64,000 nt of DNA. Origin: Streptomyces noursei. GTDB lineage: Bacteria > Actinomycetota > Actinomycetes > Streptomycetales > Streptomycetaceae. The notes under the pieces were generated by a model. That model was not told where the DNA came from and did no database searches. It was given only the letters and a program-made list of their open reading frames with translations. Below, in pieces: positions 8,360 through 16,952 of this stretch. Made by a program: the position numbers and the translations under genes. The stretch is taken from the NCBI RefSeq assembly GCF_001646665.1, contig NZ_LWBU01000179.1:6759-70758 (forward strand), written 5' to 3'. The number at the start of each line of letters is the position of its first letter. Within the stretch, counting starts at the first letter, position 1.

Positions 8360-10761
8360 GTGCCCGCCCCCAGGAGTTCGTCGTCGTCCGTGTCCTCCGT
8401 GCCCAGCAGGAGCCGCAGCAGCGGCAGGACCGCGTCCGCCCGGGACGCGTCGAGCTCCGCCGCGAAGCCGGGCACCGGGGCCTCCGCGCGCGCCGGGCCG
8501 TCCACCGCCGGGCCGCGCCGCACCAGTTCGCCGAGCGTGCGCCGGACACCCGGTTCGTACGCGGAGAACGTGCGCCGCAGCAGCGGCAGTACGTCGGTGA
8601 ACGCCTCCGCGGGGACCCCGGTCAGCCAGGCGTCGACCAGCCCGAGGAGCCGCTCGTCGTGGACGAGCAGCATCCCGCCGCCGGGGTCGTCCCCGCCTCC
8701 CCCGACGAAGCCCTCGATCCACGCGGCGGCCTCGGCGGGCGGGGTGCCCGGCGAGAGGGCGAGGCCCATCAGCCGCGCGGCCTCGTCCTCCGCGAGCCGC
8801 CCGTCGTCCAGCAGCAGCCGCGCGGCGCGCCCCCGCAGGACGCCGGGCACGGTGTCCCGTCCCGCCAGCCTGCCCAGGGCGTCCGCCCACCGGCCGGCGA
8901 CGTCCTGCGGACCGCTGCCCGCGGCGCCTCCGGTGCCGGCGTCCGCGGGGCCCGGCAGGAGCCGGATCGCGCTGTGGACCGCGTCCAGGTGGCCGCGCAT
9001 CTCGGCGGCGCCGTCCGCGTCGAGGCCCGTGCACGCGGGTGGCAGGCCGACGCAGATCCGCAGCGCGAGCCCGGTGGCGACCCCGCCGAGCGCGGCGGTG
9101 TCGGTGGACCTCACGTCGCCGTACCGGAGGGAGCGGGCCAGCGCCGGGAGGGCCTGGGCGAGGTGGCCGACGTCCGCGTCGAGCGCGGCGCGGTCGGCGA
9201 GCGCCCGCATGACGACGGGCAGCGCGTCGGACAGCCCGGCCAGCAGACACCGCTCGGCGAGGGACGTGACGTCGGCGAGGGCGGTGGCGGAGGTGGCGTC
9301 GGACTCCGCCCTGGCGGTCGCGGCGGCGAGCACGGTGGTGCCCCACACCCCGGCCTCGGCGACCCTGACGTGCAGTTCCGGTTCCCAGCGCAGTCGCCAG
9401 CTCTCCCGGAAGGTACCGGTGCCGGGGCGCCCCGCGGCGGGTTCTCCCCAGCCGACGCCGAGCAGCCTCAGCCGGTGCAGCAGGAGGCTGCGGGCAGCGT
9501 CGGTCTGCTTGCGCAGGTCCAGGTCGAGGTCGCGCTCCATCGCCTCGGGTCTGAGGCGCAGGGTGCGCTGGAGCCGGGTGAGGTCGCGCTGGAGGGGTAC
9601 GGCGGGTGCGGTGTCGGGCACTTCGCCGAGCGCGTCGCCGATGATCAGCCGGTCCCTGATGAGGTCGAGCGGCACGTCGGAGCCGTCGCACATGACCGCC
9701 CGCACGGCGTCGATGGTCTCGGTGAGGCCCGCGAGGGGACGCCCGCGCATGGCGGCGAGCGTCCCGGCGAGCCGTACGGCCTCGATGACGTGCGCGGAGG
9801 AGACGATCCGGCCCTCGTCGCGCAGCAGTCCGGCGACCTTCGTCAGCCAGCGCTCGACGGGCCGGTCGGGGGCGCCGAACAGGTGCCCGTACCAGCCGGG
9901 GGAGTCGATGCCGGCGCCGTAACCGCTGTGCCGGGCGAGCCGGCGGTGCGTCCACGGCACCCAGGTGATGCCGGTCTTCACCTTGGGCAAACCCTTGAGG
10001 AGGGCCCGGTCGGCGGTGACGGTGGTCCTCGTGGTGAGGGCGGGGACGTGCCAGGCGCCGCAGACGACGGCGATCCCGTCGCCGTGCGTCTTGCGGGCGG
10101 CGCGGATCTGGAGGCGCATGTGGGCCTCGCGGACGAGGTCGCGCTCGTGTCCGCCGTGTCCGTAGGTCTCGCGCAGGGCGGCCATCGCGTCGGCGAGCTG
10201 GGCGAAGACCGCGAGCGGGTCGTGGGTGCCGGTCGCCGGCGGTCCGTTCGGCGCGGCTCCGGTGCCGCGGTGCTCGACGACGTCCTCCCACCAGCGCTCC
10301 GGGTCGTCGTACCCCGCGGTCCCGGCGAGTACGGCGATGGGGTCGACGCGCAGGCCGTGCCGCCGTTCGTCGGCTTCACCGCCGTCCGCGCCCTCGCCCT
10401 CGCCGTCGGTCCAGGTGGGGTCCCCGGCCATGGCGAGCGTGTGGGTGGCGGGCAGGTCGATGAACCGGACGGCCGCACCGTGGTCGAGCGCCCAGCGGAC
10501 GGCGACCCACTCGGGCGAGAACTCGGCCATCGGCCAGAAGGAGGCCCGTCCGGGGTCGTCGACGGCGTGCGCGAGCAGCGCCACCGGCGGGCGCATCCGC
10601 TCGTCGGCGGCGAGCGGCAGCAGGGCGTCCCCCTCGGGCGGGCCCTCGATCAGCACGGCCGCGGGCGCCGCGGCGTCGAGCGCGGCCCGCACCGCGCGGG
10701 CCGAACCGGGCCCGTGGTGGCGGACTCCGAGGAGCAGGGGCCCGGTGGCTCCGTCCGTCAT
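8356..10761 (-). CDS. DUF5682 family protein
   Basis: An 801-aa protein. The ATG at 10761 overlaps the stop of the upstream AAA gene (ATGA), which decides the start over an in-frame ATG 18 bp upstream. The N-terminal region contains LLGVRHHGPGSARAV (residues about 10-24) and VLIEGPPEGD (36-45). A second His motif, VVCGAWHVPAL, lies near residue 235. These two GxxH-like motifs and the EGP signature resemble the TraB/TIKI/EreA metal-hydrolase superfamily, which is my inference. The rest is Arg/Leu/Ala-rich and helical, with no signal peptide. It is flanked by AAA and VWA genes in one overlapping operon. Family name from recognition; function unknown. Confidence 0.88.
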   Translation of the reverse strand: MTDGATGPLLLGVRHHGPGSARAVRAALDAAAPAAVLIEGPPEGDALLPLAADERMRPPVALLAHAVDDPGRASFWPMAEFSPEWVAVRWALDHGAAVRFIDLPATHTLAMAGDPTWTDGEGEGADGGEADERRHGLRVDPIAVLAGTAGYDDPERWWEDVVEHRGTGAAPNGPPATGTHDPLAVFAQLADAMAALRETYGHGGHERDLVREAHMRLQIRAARKTHGDGIAVVCGAWHVPALTTRTTVTADRALLKGLPKVKTGITWVPWTHRRLARHSGYGAGIDSPGWYGHLFGAPDRPVERWLTKVAGLLRDEGRIVSSAHVIEAVRLAGTLAAMRGRPLAGLTETIDAVRAVMCDGSDVPLDLIRDRLIIGDALGEVPDTAPAVPLQRDLTRLQRTLRLRPEAMERDLDLDLRKQTDAARSLLLHRLRLLGVGWGEPAAGRPGTGTFRESWRLRWEPELHVRVAEAGVWGTTVLAAATARAESDATSATALADVTSLAERCLLAGLSDALPVVMRALADRAALDADVGHLAQALPALARSLRYGDVRSTDTAALGGVATGLALRICVGLPPACTGLDADGAAEMRGHLDAVHSAIRLLPGPADAGTGGAAGSGPQDVAGRWADALGRLAGRDTVPGVLRGRAARLLLDDGRLAEDEAARLMGLALSPGTPPAEAAAWIEGFVGGGGDDPGGGMLLVHDERLLGLVDAWLTGVPAEAFTDVLPLLRRTFSAYEPGVRRTLGELVRRGPAVDGPARAEAPVPGFAAELDASRADAVLPLLRLLLGTEDTDDDELLGAGT

Positions 10762-11906
10762 ACGGACACCTCGCGGCACGCCCGGTAGAAGTCCTTCCAG
10801 CCGTCCCGCTCGCGCACGACGGTCTCCAGGTACTCCTGCCAGACGACGCGGTCGGCCGCCGGGTCGCGGACGACCGCGCCGAGGATGCCCGCCGCCACGT
10901 CGCCCGGGCGCAGCACACCGTCACCGAAGTGGGCGGCGAGGGCGAGGCCGTTGGTGACGACGGAGATCGCCTCGGCCGTGGACAGCGTCCCGGAGGGGGA
11001 CTTGAGCCTGGTGCGGCCGTCGGTCGTCACGCCGTCGCGCAGTTCGCGGAAGACGGTGACGACCCGGCGGATCTCGTCGATCGCCTCGGGGGCCGCGGGC
11101 AGGTCGAGGGAGCGTCCTGTCTGGTCGACGCGCCGGGAGACGATCTCGACCTCGGCGTCCGGGGTGGCGGGCAGCGGGAGCACGACGGTGTTGAAGCGGC
11201 GGCGCAGGGCGCTGGACAGGTCGTTGACGCCGCGGTCGCGGTCGTTGGCCGTGGCGATGAGGTTGAACCCCCTGACGGCCTGCACCTCCTGGCCGAGTTC
11301 GGGGATCGGCAGCGTCTTCTCGGAGAGGATGGTGATCAGGCTGTCCTGCACGTCGGCGGGGATGCGGGTGAGCTCCTCGACGCGCGCGGTCATGCCGTCG
11401 GACATGGCGCGCATGACCGGGCTGGGGACGAGGGCGTCACGGCTGGGTCCGTGGGCGAGCAACTGCGCGTAGTTCCATCCGTACCGGATGGCCTCCTCGG
11501 GCGTGCCGGCGGTGCCCTGCACCAGGAGGGTCGAGTCGCCGCTGACGGCGGCGGCGAGGTGCTCCGACACCCAGGTCTTGGCGGTGCCGGGGACGCCGAG
11601 CAGCAGCAGGGCGCGGTCGGTGGCGAGGGTGGTGACGGCGACCTCGACGATCCGGCGCGGCCCGACGTACTTCGGCGTGATCACGGTGCCGTCGGGGAGC
11701 GTGCCGCCGAGCAGATAGGTGGCGACGGCCCACGGCGACAGGCGCCAACAGGCCGGGCGGGGGCGGTCGTCGGCCGCGGCGAGGGCCTTCAGCTCGTCCG
11801 CGAAGGCGTCCTCGGCGTGCGGGCGCAGGGCCTCGCCGACGGGTGCTGCGCCGGGTGCCCCGGCGGTCTCTTCAGCGGCTTCGGTGGCTTCGGTGGTTGC
11901 GGGCAC
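10758..11906 (-). CDS. MoxR-type AAA+ ATPase
   Basis: A 382-aa protein. Walker A is GVPGTAKT at residues 104-111. A Walker-B-like element reads ARVEELTRIP, with Glu where Asp is usual. Sensor 1 is LIATANDRDRG and the arginine-finger region SSALRRRFN. These mark a MoxR-class AAA+ ATPase, which typically remodels or inserts cofactors into partner proteins with a VWA protein. The N-terminal 40 residues are Ala/Glu-rich and probably disordered. It is the first gene of the tightly overlapping AAA-DUF5682-VWA set. A lipoprotein gene ends about 150 bp upstream on the same strand, so a separate promoter for this operon is likely in that gap. Confidence 0.93.
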   Translation of the reverse strand: MPATTEATEAAEETAGAPGAAPVGEALRPHAEDAFADELKALAAADDRPRPACWRLSPWAVATYLLGGTLPDGTVITPKYVGPRRIVEVAVTTLATDRALLLLGVPGTAKTWVSEHLAAAVSGDSTLLVQGTAGTPEEAIRYGWNYAQLLAHGPSRDALVPSPVMRAMSDGMTARVEELTRIPADVQDSLITILSEKTLPIPELGQEVQAVRGFNLIATANDRDRGVNDLSSALRRRFNTVVLPLPATPDAEVEIVSRRVDQTGRSLDLPAAPEAIDEIRRVVTVFRELRDGVTTDGRTRLKSPSGTLSTAEAISVVTNGLALAAHFGDGVLRPGDVAAGILGAVVRDPAADRVVWQEYLETVVRERDGWKDFYRACREVSV

Positions 11907-12057
11907 GGTGATGGATCCCCCTCCAGATCATGTGCGACCGGGTGTGGGATCCACCGTGCACCATGCCACTGACAATGGGCGGTCGCCGCTGATCACGGCG
12001 GTCGCCGGTGGCTCCGGTGCCGTGCCGTGACCGGCCGGCACCGGGGGTGAGGGAGGG

Positions 12058-12480
12058 TCAGCCGGCGACCGGGGAGACGGCGATGCAGCCGGTCGCGGCG
12101 GCCATGCCCTTCGCGGTCTCCTCCGCGATGACCTTGCCCTGGTAGGTGATCTTGCAGGACATCTCGACGCCCGCGGGGTCGACGGCGACCGGGAGCACGC
12201 CGGGCGGCAGCAGACCGCGGAGCTTCACCGTCTTCTTCCACGGCAGCGTGGGCTTGGTGACCTTTTCGATCTTGGGCTTCGTCGCGTCCCCGCCGTCGAC
12301 GTGGTAATCGATCGAGTCGATGCCCTTGCCGGAGATCTCGTACGTGACCTCGTACTGCTCGTTGACTTCCTTGTCGACCTGCTTGGCGGCCTCGTCGGCG
12401 ATCTCGGAGCAGGCCCCGAGCCCGAGGACGAGACCGGCGGCGACGAGCGCCGAAGCGATGGAGCGGCTGGTGCGGTTCAT
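12058..12480 (-). CDS. MmpS-like lipoprotein
   Basis: A 140-aa protein from the ATG at 12480, preceded by a G-rich ribosome-binding site. The signal peptide ends in the lipobox LGLGAC-S, with the acylated Cys at about residue 24. The mature domain (YEVTYEISGKGIDSIDYHVD, PWKKTVKL, then a Cys pair in MSCKITYQGKVIAEE and ATGCIAV) matches the pattern of MmpS-type small beta-sandwich lipoproteins; two cysteines may form a disulfide. It is anchored outside the cell. It lies between the MoxR operon and the divergent SWIM gene, so a functional link to the cluster is possible but not shown. Confidence 0.8.
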   Translation of the reverse strand: MNRTSRSIASALVAAGLVLGLGACSEIADEAAKQVDKEVNEQYEVTYEISGKGIDSIDYHVDGGDATKPKIEKVTKPTLPWKKTVKLRGLLPPGVLPVAVDPAGVEMSCKITYQGKVIAEETAKGMAAATGCIAVSPVAG

Positions 12481-12612
12481 GCGGTCCCCCCGGATGAGAT
12501 GACGGTGTCACAGGCAGACAACAGTAAAGAGCAGGCAAGGTCAACTCGCTTCGGCCCGGCGGAAAACGCTGGTCAGAGCCGATTGTCAGTGGGGGCGCCT
12601 ACGGTCGGTCCC

Positions 12613-13968
12613 ATGAATCAGCAGGGGGTGCGCTGGACGGCGGAACAGGTGCTGGCTCTGGCTCCTGACGACGCGTCACGCAGGGCGGGCAGCAGGCTCG
12701 GCGCGGCCGGGCCGTGGTCGGGCGGGGGAAGCGACGGCTCGGGGGTGGTGTGGGGGCTGTGCAAGGGCAGCGGCAGCACGCCGTACCGGACGGTCGTCGA
12801 CACCACCGGACCGGCCTACACGTGCAGTTGCCCGAGCCGGAAGTTCCCGTGCAAGCACGCGCTGGGGCTGCTGCTGCTCTGGGCGGCGGACGGGGAGCCC
12901 GTGCGCGGCTCCGAGGTGCCCGACTGGGCCGAGCAGTGGCTCGCGGGGCGCCGGGCCCGCGCGGCAGGAGGAGGGAACGGCCGGACGGGCGATGGCGGCC
13001 CGCCCGCCGCGAGCGCCGATCCGCGGGCGGCACGGCGCCGGGCCGAGCAGCGGGCCGCCCGGATCACCGCCGGCGCCGAGGAGCTGGAGCAGCGGCTGGC
13101 CGACCTGCTGCGCGGCGGCCTCGCCGCAGCCGACCGGGCGGGGTACGGGCTGTGGGAGGAGACCGCGGCCCGCATGGTCGACGCGCAGGCACCCGGCCTG
13201 GCCGGCCGGGTCAGGGAGCTGGGGGCGATACCGGGCTCGGGGCCCGGCTGGCCGGTGCGGCTGCTGGAGGAGTGCGCCCTGACGCACCTGCTCGACCGCG
13301 CGTGGCTCGACGTCGAGCGGCTGCCCGAACCCCTGGCCGCGACGGTCCGCACGAGGGTCGGACTCACGGCCCCCGCCGACGGCCCGGCCGTGCGCGACCA
13401 CTGGTCGGTCCTCGCCCAGTACGACACCTCCGACGGCAAGCTGACGACACGACGCGTCTGGCTGCACGGACGGGGCACCGGCCGCGCGGCCCTGCTGCTG
13501 TCCTTCGGCGCGGCCGGGCGCGCACCCGGGCTCGCCCTGCCCGTGGGAGTCGTGATCGACGCGGAGGTCAGACCCCATGCCGGCGCCGGGCAGCTGCGGG
13601 CCGAACTCGGCGAGCAGTTCTCGGTGCCGGTGCCCGACACCGAACCGCCGGCGGGCGGGACGGTCGCCCGCGCCCTCGCCGCGTACGGAACGGCCCTGCG
13701 GGACGACCCCTGGCTGGACTCCTGGCCCGCGACGCTGACCGGCGTCATACCCGTGCCGTCGCAGGACGGCGGCTGGCAGCTCGCCGACGCGGACGGCGGC
13801 TCCGCGCTGCCGGTCGCCACGGCCGCGCTCGGCAGGCCCGGCCTGTGGCGGCTGGCCGCACTGTCCGGCGGCAGACCGGTCACGGTGTTCGGCGAGTGCG
13901 GGCACCGCGGCTTCACCCCGCTGACCGCCTGGTCCGCGGACACGCCCGAGACGGTCCCGCTGACCTGA
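12613..13968 (+). CDS. SWIM zinc-finger domain protein
   Basis: A 451-aa protein starting at the ATG at 12613 (MNQQGVRWTAEQVLALAPDD). The SWIM zinc finger is at residues 71-82: Cys71, Cys73, Cys80 and His82 (YTCSCPSRKFPCKH). SWIM domains usually mediate DNA or protein binding. The rest of the chain is Arg/Ala-rich with no enzyme motif that I can recognise. The DUF5691 gene begins 15 bp after its stop, forming a two-gene operon. It is divergent from the lipoprotein and MoxR operon across 132 bp. The SWIM/DUF5691 pair occurs beside MoxR/DUF5682/VWA genes in other actinobacteria as I recall, which suggests one system. Confidence 0.9.
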   Translation: MNQQGVRWTAEQVLALAPDDASRRAGSRLGAAGPWSGGGSDGSGVVWGLCKGSGSTPYRTVVDTTGPAYTCSCPSRKFPCKHALGLLLLWAADGEPVRGSEVPDWAEQWLAGRRARAAGGGNGRTGDGGPPAASADPRAARRRAEQRAARITAGAEELEQRLADLLRGGLAAADRAGYGLWEETAARMVDAQAPGLAGRVRELGAIPGSGPGWPVRLLEECALTHLLDRAWLDVERLPEPLAATVRTRVGLTAPADGPAVRDHWSVLAQYDTSDGKLTTRRVWLHGRGTGRAALLLSFGAAGRAPGLALPVGVVIDAEVRPHAGAGQLRAELGEQFSVPVPDTEPPAGGTVARALAAYGTALRDDPWLDSWPATLTGVIPVPSQDGGWQLADADGGSALPVATAALGRPGLWRLAALSGGRPVTVFGECGHRGFTPLTAWSADTPETVPLT

Positions 13969-13983
13969 GGTACGGAGGACACG

Positions 13984-15609
13984 ATGACCACCACGACCTG
14001 GGAAGACCTGGTCACATCGGCGCTGCTCGGCACCGACCGCCGCCCGCCGGCCGCCGGCGCCCCGGCGCGGTCCGCCGGCGAGGACGCGCCGCTCGCCCTC
14101 CTGGACGCCGCGGCGCTCCACACCGTGCGGCGCCGGGCGGGACTCCTGCCCGGCCCCGCCGCCGCACTGCCGGAACCGGCACCGGACGACGAACGGCCGG
14201 TACTGCCCGAACCGGCCCGGCGCCGGCTCGCCCACCTGCTCGCCGACCGTTCCGGCTCGCCCTCCGGTGGGCGCCGGGGCGCCGCGCCCGACCTGACGGA
14301 GCTGCTGCCGCAGTGGCTGTCGGCCGCGAACGCGCACGGCTACCGCGCACCGGCGTCCGTGCTGCCCGCGCTGCTGGACGCCGCACGGGCACGCACCGAC
14401 CTGCGGCCGGCCGCGCTCACCTTCGCCGGACCGCGCGGACTGTGGCTGGCCCGGCTCAACCCGGAGTGGCGGTTCGCGCTGCGCGGCGCCCCGGGCGGCA
14501 CGGCACTGCCCGACCCCGCCGACGCCGAGGCGGTGCGCGACCTGTGGGACGAGGGCCTCTTCGCCGAGCGGGTCGCACTGCTCGGCGCCGTACGCGCACA
14601 CGACCCGGACACCGCGGCCGCCCTGCTCGCCTCGACCTGGTCCACGGAACGCGCCGAGGACCGGCTGATGTTCCTCGACTCGCTGCGCACCGGACTGTCC
14701 GACGCCGACGAACCGTTCCTGGAACAGGCGCTCACCGACCGCAGCCGCAACGTCCGGTCCACCGCCGCCGAACTCCTCTCCGCGCTCCCCCGCTCGGCGT
14801 TCGCCCGCCGCATGGCCGCACGCGCCGCCACCTGCGTGGGCCTGGACCGCACGGGCCCCGAGGCCACCGTCACGGTCGAGGCGCCGCACGAGTGCGACGC
14901 CGGAATGCAACGGGACGGCGTCCAGCCCGACCCGCCGCCCGGCCGGGGCGAACGGTCCTGGTGGCTGGGCCAGCTCGTCGAAGCCGCCCCGCTGACGGTG
15001 TGGCCCGCCCGGCTCGGCGGGCGCACACCCACGGACATCGTCGCCCTCCCGGTCGCGGACGACTGGGGCGACGAACTGCACGCCGCGTGGTGCCGCGCGG
15101 CGGTCCGCCAGCGCGACCCGGACTGGGCCCGCGCGCTGCTCGGCCCCCCGAAGACACCCCCCGCGACCGGGCCGGGCACGTCCTCCCTGGCCGAGCGCTC
15201 GAAACTGCTGTCCATCCTGCCGGACGCCGAACGGGCCCTGTGGGTCGCCGACTTCATCGCGGCGCACGGACTGTCCGAGGCGTTCCAGCTGCTGGGCGTC
15301 TGCGCGGTTCCCTGGGCCGAACCGCTCGGCCGCGCGGTGGTCGACGCGCTGGACATCGCCCGCGACGCGGGAAGCTACCCCTGGAGCTTCAGCGGGGTGA
15401 TGGGCCTCGCGGAACGCTGCCTCGACCCCGGCCAGGCCGACCGCCTGGAGGTCCTCACCGCCGTCCCCGACGAACCCGAAGGCGCGTCGCCCGGAGCGGG
15501 AGGTTACTGGTCGGAGGCGTTCCAGCGCCTGGTCGCCACGCTGCGGCTGCGGGCTGCGATGCACGCCGAACTCCTACCGGTGGCTCCGCCCCCGCCCCCC
15601 TGCACCTGA
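13984..15609 (+). CDS. DUF5691 family protein
   Basis: A 541-aa protein with a good ribosome-binding site (ACGGAGGA) 7 bp before the ATG. It opens with TWEDLVTSALLGTDRRPP and continues with Leu/Ala/Arg-rich helical sequence suggestive of HEAT-like repeats (for example SRNVRSTAAELLSALP and EDRLMFLDSLRTGLSDADEP). No catalytic motif, signal peptide or membrane segment is seen. It ends in a short Pro run. It follows the SWIM gene in one operon and is the outermost gene of the AAA/DUF5682/VWA/SWIM cluster. Family name from recognition of the N-terminus; function unknown. Confidence 0.87.
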   Translation: MTTTTWEDLVTSALLGTDRRPPAAGAPARSAGEDAPLALLDAAALHTVRRRAGLLPGPAAALPEPAPDDERPVLPEPARRRLAHLLADRSGSPSGGRRGAAPDLTELLPQWLSAANAHGYRAPASVLPALLDAARARTDLRPAALTFAGPRGLWLARLNPEWRFALRGAPGGTALPDPADAEAVRDLWDEGLFAERVALLGAVRAHDPDTAAALLASTWSTERAEDRLMFLDSLRTGLSDADEPFLEQALTDRSRNVRSTAAELLSALPRSAFARRMAARAATCVGLDRTGPEATVTVEAPHECDAGMQRDGVQPDPPPGRGERSWWLGQLVEAAPLTVWPARLGGRTPTDIVALPVADDWGDELHAAWCRAAVRQRDPDWARALLGPPKTPPATGPGTSSLAERSKLLSILPDAERALWVADFIAAHGLSEAFQLLGVCAVPWAEPLGRAVVDALDIARDAGSYPWSFSGVMGLAERCLDPGQADRLEVLTAVPDEPEGASPGAGGYWSEAFQRLVATLRLRAAMHAELLPVAPPPPPCT

Positions 15610-15821
15610 CCCCTGCGGGGTGCTGCGCCGGCCGTCTGCCCGGCACCTGCCGGTGGAGCGGGGTGCCTCGCCGTTCGGCGCCTGCCCGGTGCGTACGGGC
15701 GTGCCGTCCGGCTGGCGCGGGTGGGCGGGGACGTCTCGTCGCCCGGCTCCTGCCCGGCGCGTGGGGCGGGTGCCGTTCGGCTTCTACCCGGTGGGTGAGG
15801 GCGGGTGCCGGGTCCTGCGGC

Positions 15822-15871
15822 GGGGGATGCTCGGACTCTCGCTTCGCTCGTCTTACGCCCGAGCATCCCCC
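15822..15871. repeat. Stem-loop, copy 1 of an inverted pair
   Basis: A 13-bp perfect stem (GGGGGATGCTCGG at 15822-15834, complement at 15859-15871) closes a 24-nt loop containing cgcttcgctcgtcttacg. Confidence 0.8.
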
Positions 15872-15945
15872 ACCTCCGGCCCCGACACCCTCACGCCGGC
15901 GGAAACCACCCCGGGCCCGCCCGCGGAAGGGGGACGCGCAGTGGG

Positions 15946-15998
15946 GGGTGTTCCGGGCGTAAGACGACCGAGCTTGCGAGGGAGAGCCCGGGACACCC
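15946..15998. repeat. Stem-loop, copy 2 in opposite orientation
   Basis: A 13-bp stem with one G-T pair (15946-15958 with 15986-15998) closes a 27-nt loop starting gtaagacgaccgagc. The loop resembles the reverse complement of the copy-1 loop, so the two hairpins are inverted relatives about 75 bp apart. Confidence 0.75.
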
Positions 15999-16236
15999 GC
16001 CACGGAGCGGACCCCAACGGCAACCGAAGCCCGGCAGGGCGACCCCGGGCGCGAAATCACGGCAACCGGCACCGGGGGCGGGCGACCCCGAGGTGACCAC
16101 CACGCCAACCGGGCCCTGCCGCGCAACCGGCACCGGGCGGGGCGCCGGGACAACCGGGCCCGCCGGCGGGCCGGCGCCCGCGCGGGCGCGGGGCCCGGCG
16201 CGAGGGGCGGCACGGGGCGGGAGCCCCGGAAAAGGG

Positions 16237-16650
16237 TTACGCCTCGGCGGAGACGCGGACGTTCGCGTTGACCCAGTCCACGATCGACGCCGTCGTCGCG
16301 CCGGGCGTGAAGATCTCCGCCACGCCCTTCTCCTTCAGCGGCGGGATGTCCGCGTCCGGGATGATCCCGCCGCCGAACACCTTGATGTCCTCGGCGTCGC
16401 GCTCCTTCAGCAGCTCGATCACCTTCGCGAACAAGGTGTTGTGGGCGCCCGACAGGATCGACAGACCGATCGCGTCCGCGTCCTCCTGGATCGCCGTGTC
16501 GACGATCTGTTCCGGCGTCTGGTGCAGGCCGGTGTAGATGACCTCCATACCGGCATCACGCAACGCCCGCGCGATCACCTTCGCGCCGCGATCGTGGCCG
16601 TCGAGACCCGGCTTGGCCACCACCACGCGGATCGGACCGGTCACACCCAT
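16237..16650 (-). CDS. icmB: Cobalamin-binding small subunit of isobutyryl-CoA mutase
   Basis: A 137-aa B12-binding protein. GGAGG at 16656-16660 sits 5 nt before the ATG at 16650, which favours that start over an in-frame GTG at 16662. The signature DxHxxG is D17-G-H19-D-R-G22 ([11 protein letters not shown]), where His ligates cobalt. [12 protein letters not shown] and [11 protein letters not shown] complete the base-off cobalamin fold. With the large subunit IcmA it interconverts isobutyryl-CoA and n-butyryl-CoA. No icmA is present nearby, as in Streptomyces coelicolor where the two subunits are unlinked. A methylmalonyl-CoA mutase-type partner cannot be excluded from sequence. Confidence 0.9.
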   Translation of the reverse strand: MGVTGPIRVVVAKPGLDGHDRGAKVIARALRDAGMEVIYTGLHQTPEQIVDTAIQEDADAIGLSILSGAHNTLFAKVIELLKERDAEDIKVFGGGIIPDADIPPLKEKGVAEIFTPGATTASIVDWVNANVRVSAEA

Positions 16651-16952
16651 CACTGCCTCCACATGCGTCCCCCGTACCTAAATGCCGGGGAGGTGAACGA
16701 ACGTTATCGACAGCATCCCGCAACCGGCCGTTTCGCGGTGGACAGGGAGGGGGAAATCACACGTGGGACATGTTCGCTACGCGTCGTACCCGCACCGGGC
16801 GGCCCATCGGCCCCGGTGTTCCCGGGACGATCGCCACGGGAGAGCCGCAAAGAGGTCGTCGTACCACCGTGCCGCCGGCCGCGCGGCGCGGCGGCACGAC
16901 CGCACCGCCCATCCCCCTCCGAGACGGCACCCCAGTCAATCGGAGGTCGGCC
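16651..16952. other. Intergenic region between icmB and the lipase gene
   Basis: About 300 bp separate the divergent starts. The only feature I can support is the GGAGG ribosome-binding site of the lipase at 16942-16946. AT-richer sequence near 16696-16712 (gaacgaacgttatcgacagc) could hold a promoter, but I cannot define one. Confidence 0.4.

Larger units (their letters stand above)
15610..16236. other. Repeat-rich non-coding region
   Basis: This 627-bp gap holds no gene I can support. Its first 200 bp contain degenerate direct repeats around gccgttcggcgcctgcccgg, seen again near 15736 and 15771. Two large related hairpins in opposite orientation follow (15822-15871 and 15946-15998), and then short repeats of gcaaccggcaccgggcgg type (16055-16150). 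Long open frames cross it but have no consistent start or ribosome-binding site and are low in complexity. Confidence 0.7.

Noticed and set aside
6398..9922. A 1174-codon plus-strand frame across 6.4-9.9 kb
   Set aside because: It is antisense to the secreted protein, VWA and DUF5682 genes and has no domain. It is a by-product of GC-rich DNA with few stops in that frame.
12714..15962. A 1082-codon plus-strand frame overlapping the SWIM and DUF5691 genes
   Set aside because: It is in a different plus frame, Arg/Gly-rich, and crosses the operon junction. The SWIM and DUF5691 frames have starts, ribosome-binding sites and recognisable domains.
15620..16096. A 158-codon plus-strand frame downstream of the DUF5691 gene
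   Set aside because: It has no ribosome-binding site, is Arg/Pro/Gly-rich, and runs through the two inverted hairpins. Dispersed repeats in streptomycetes often give such spurious frames.
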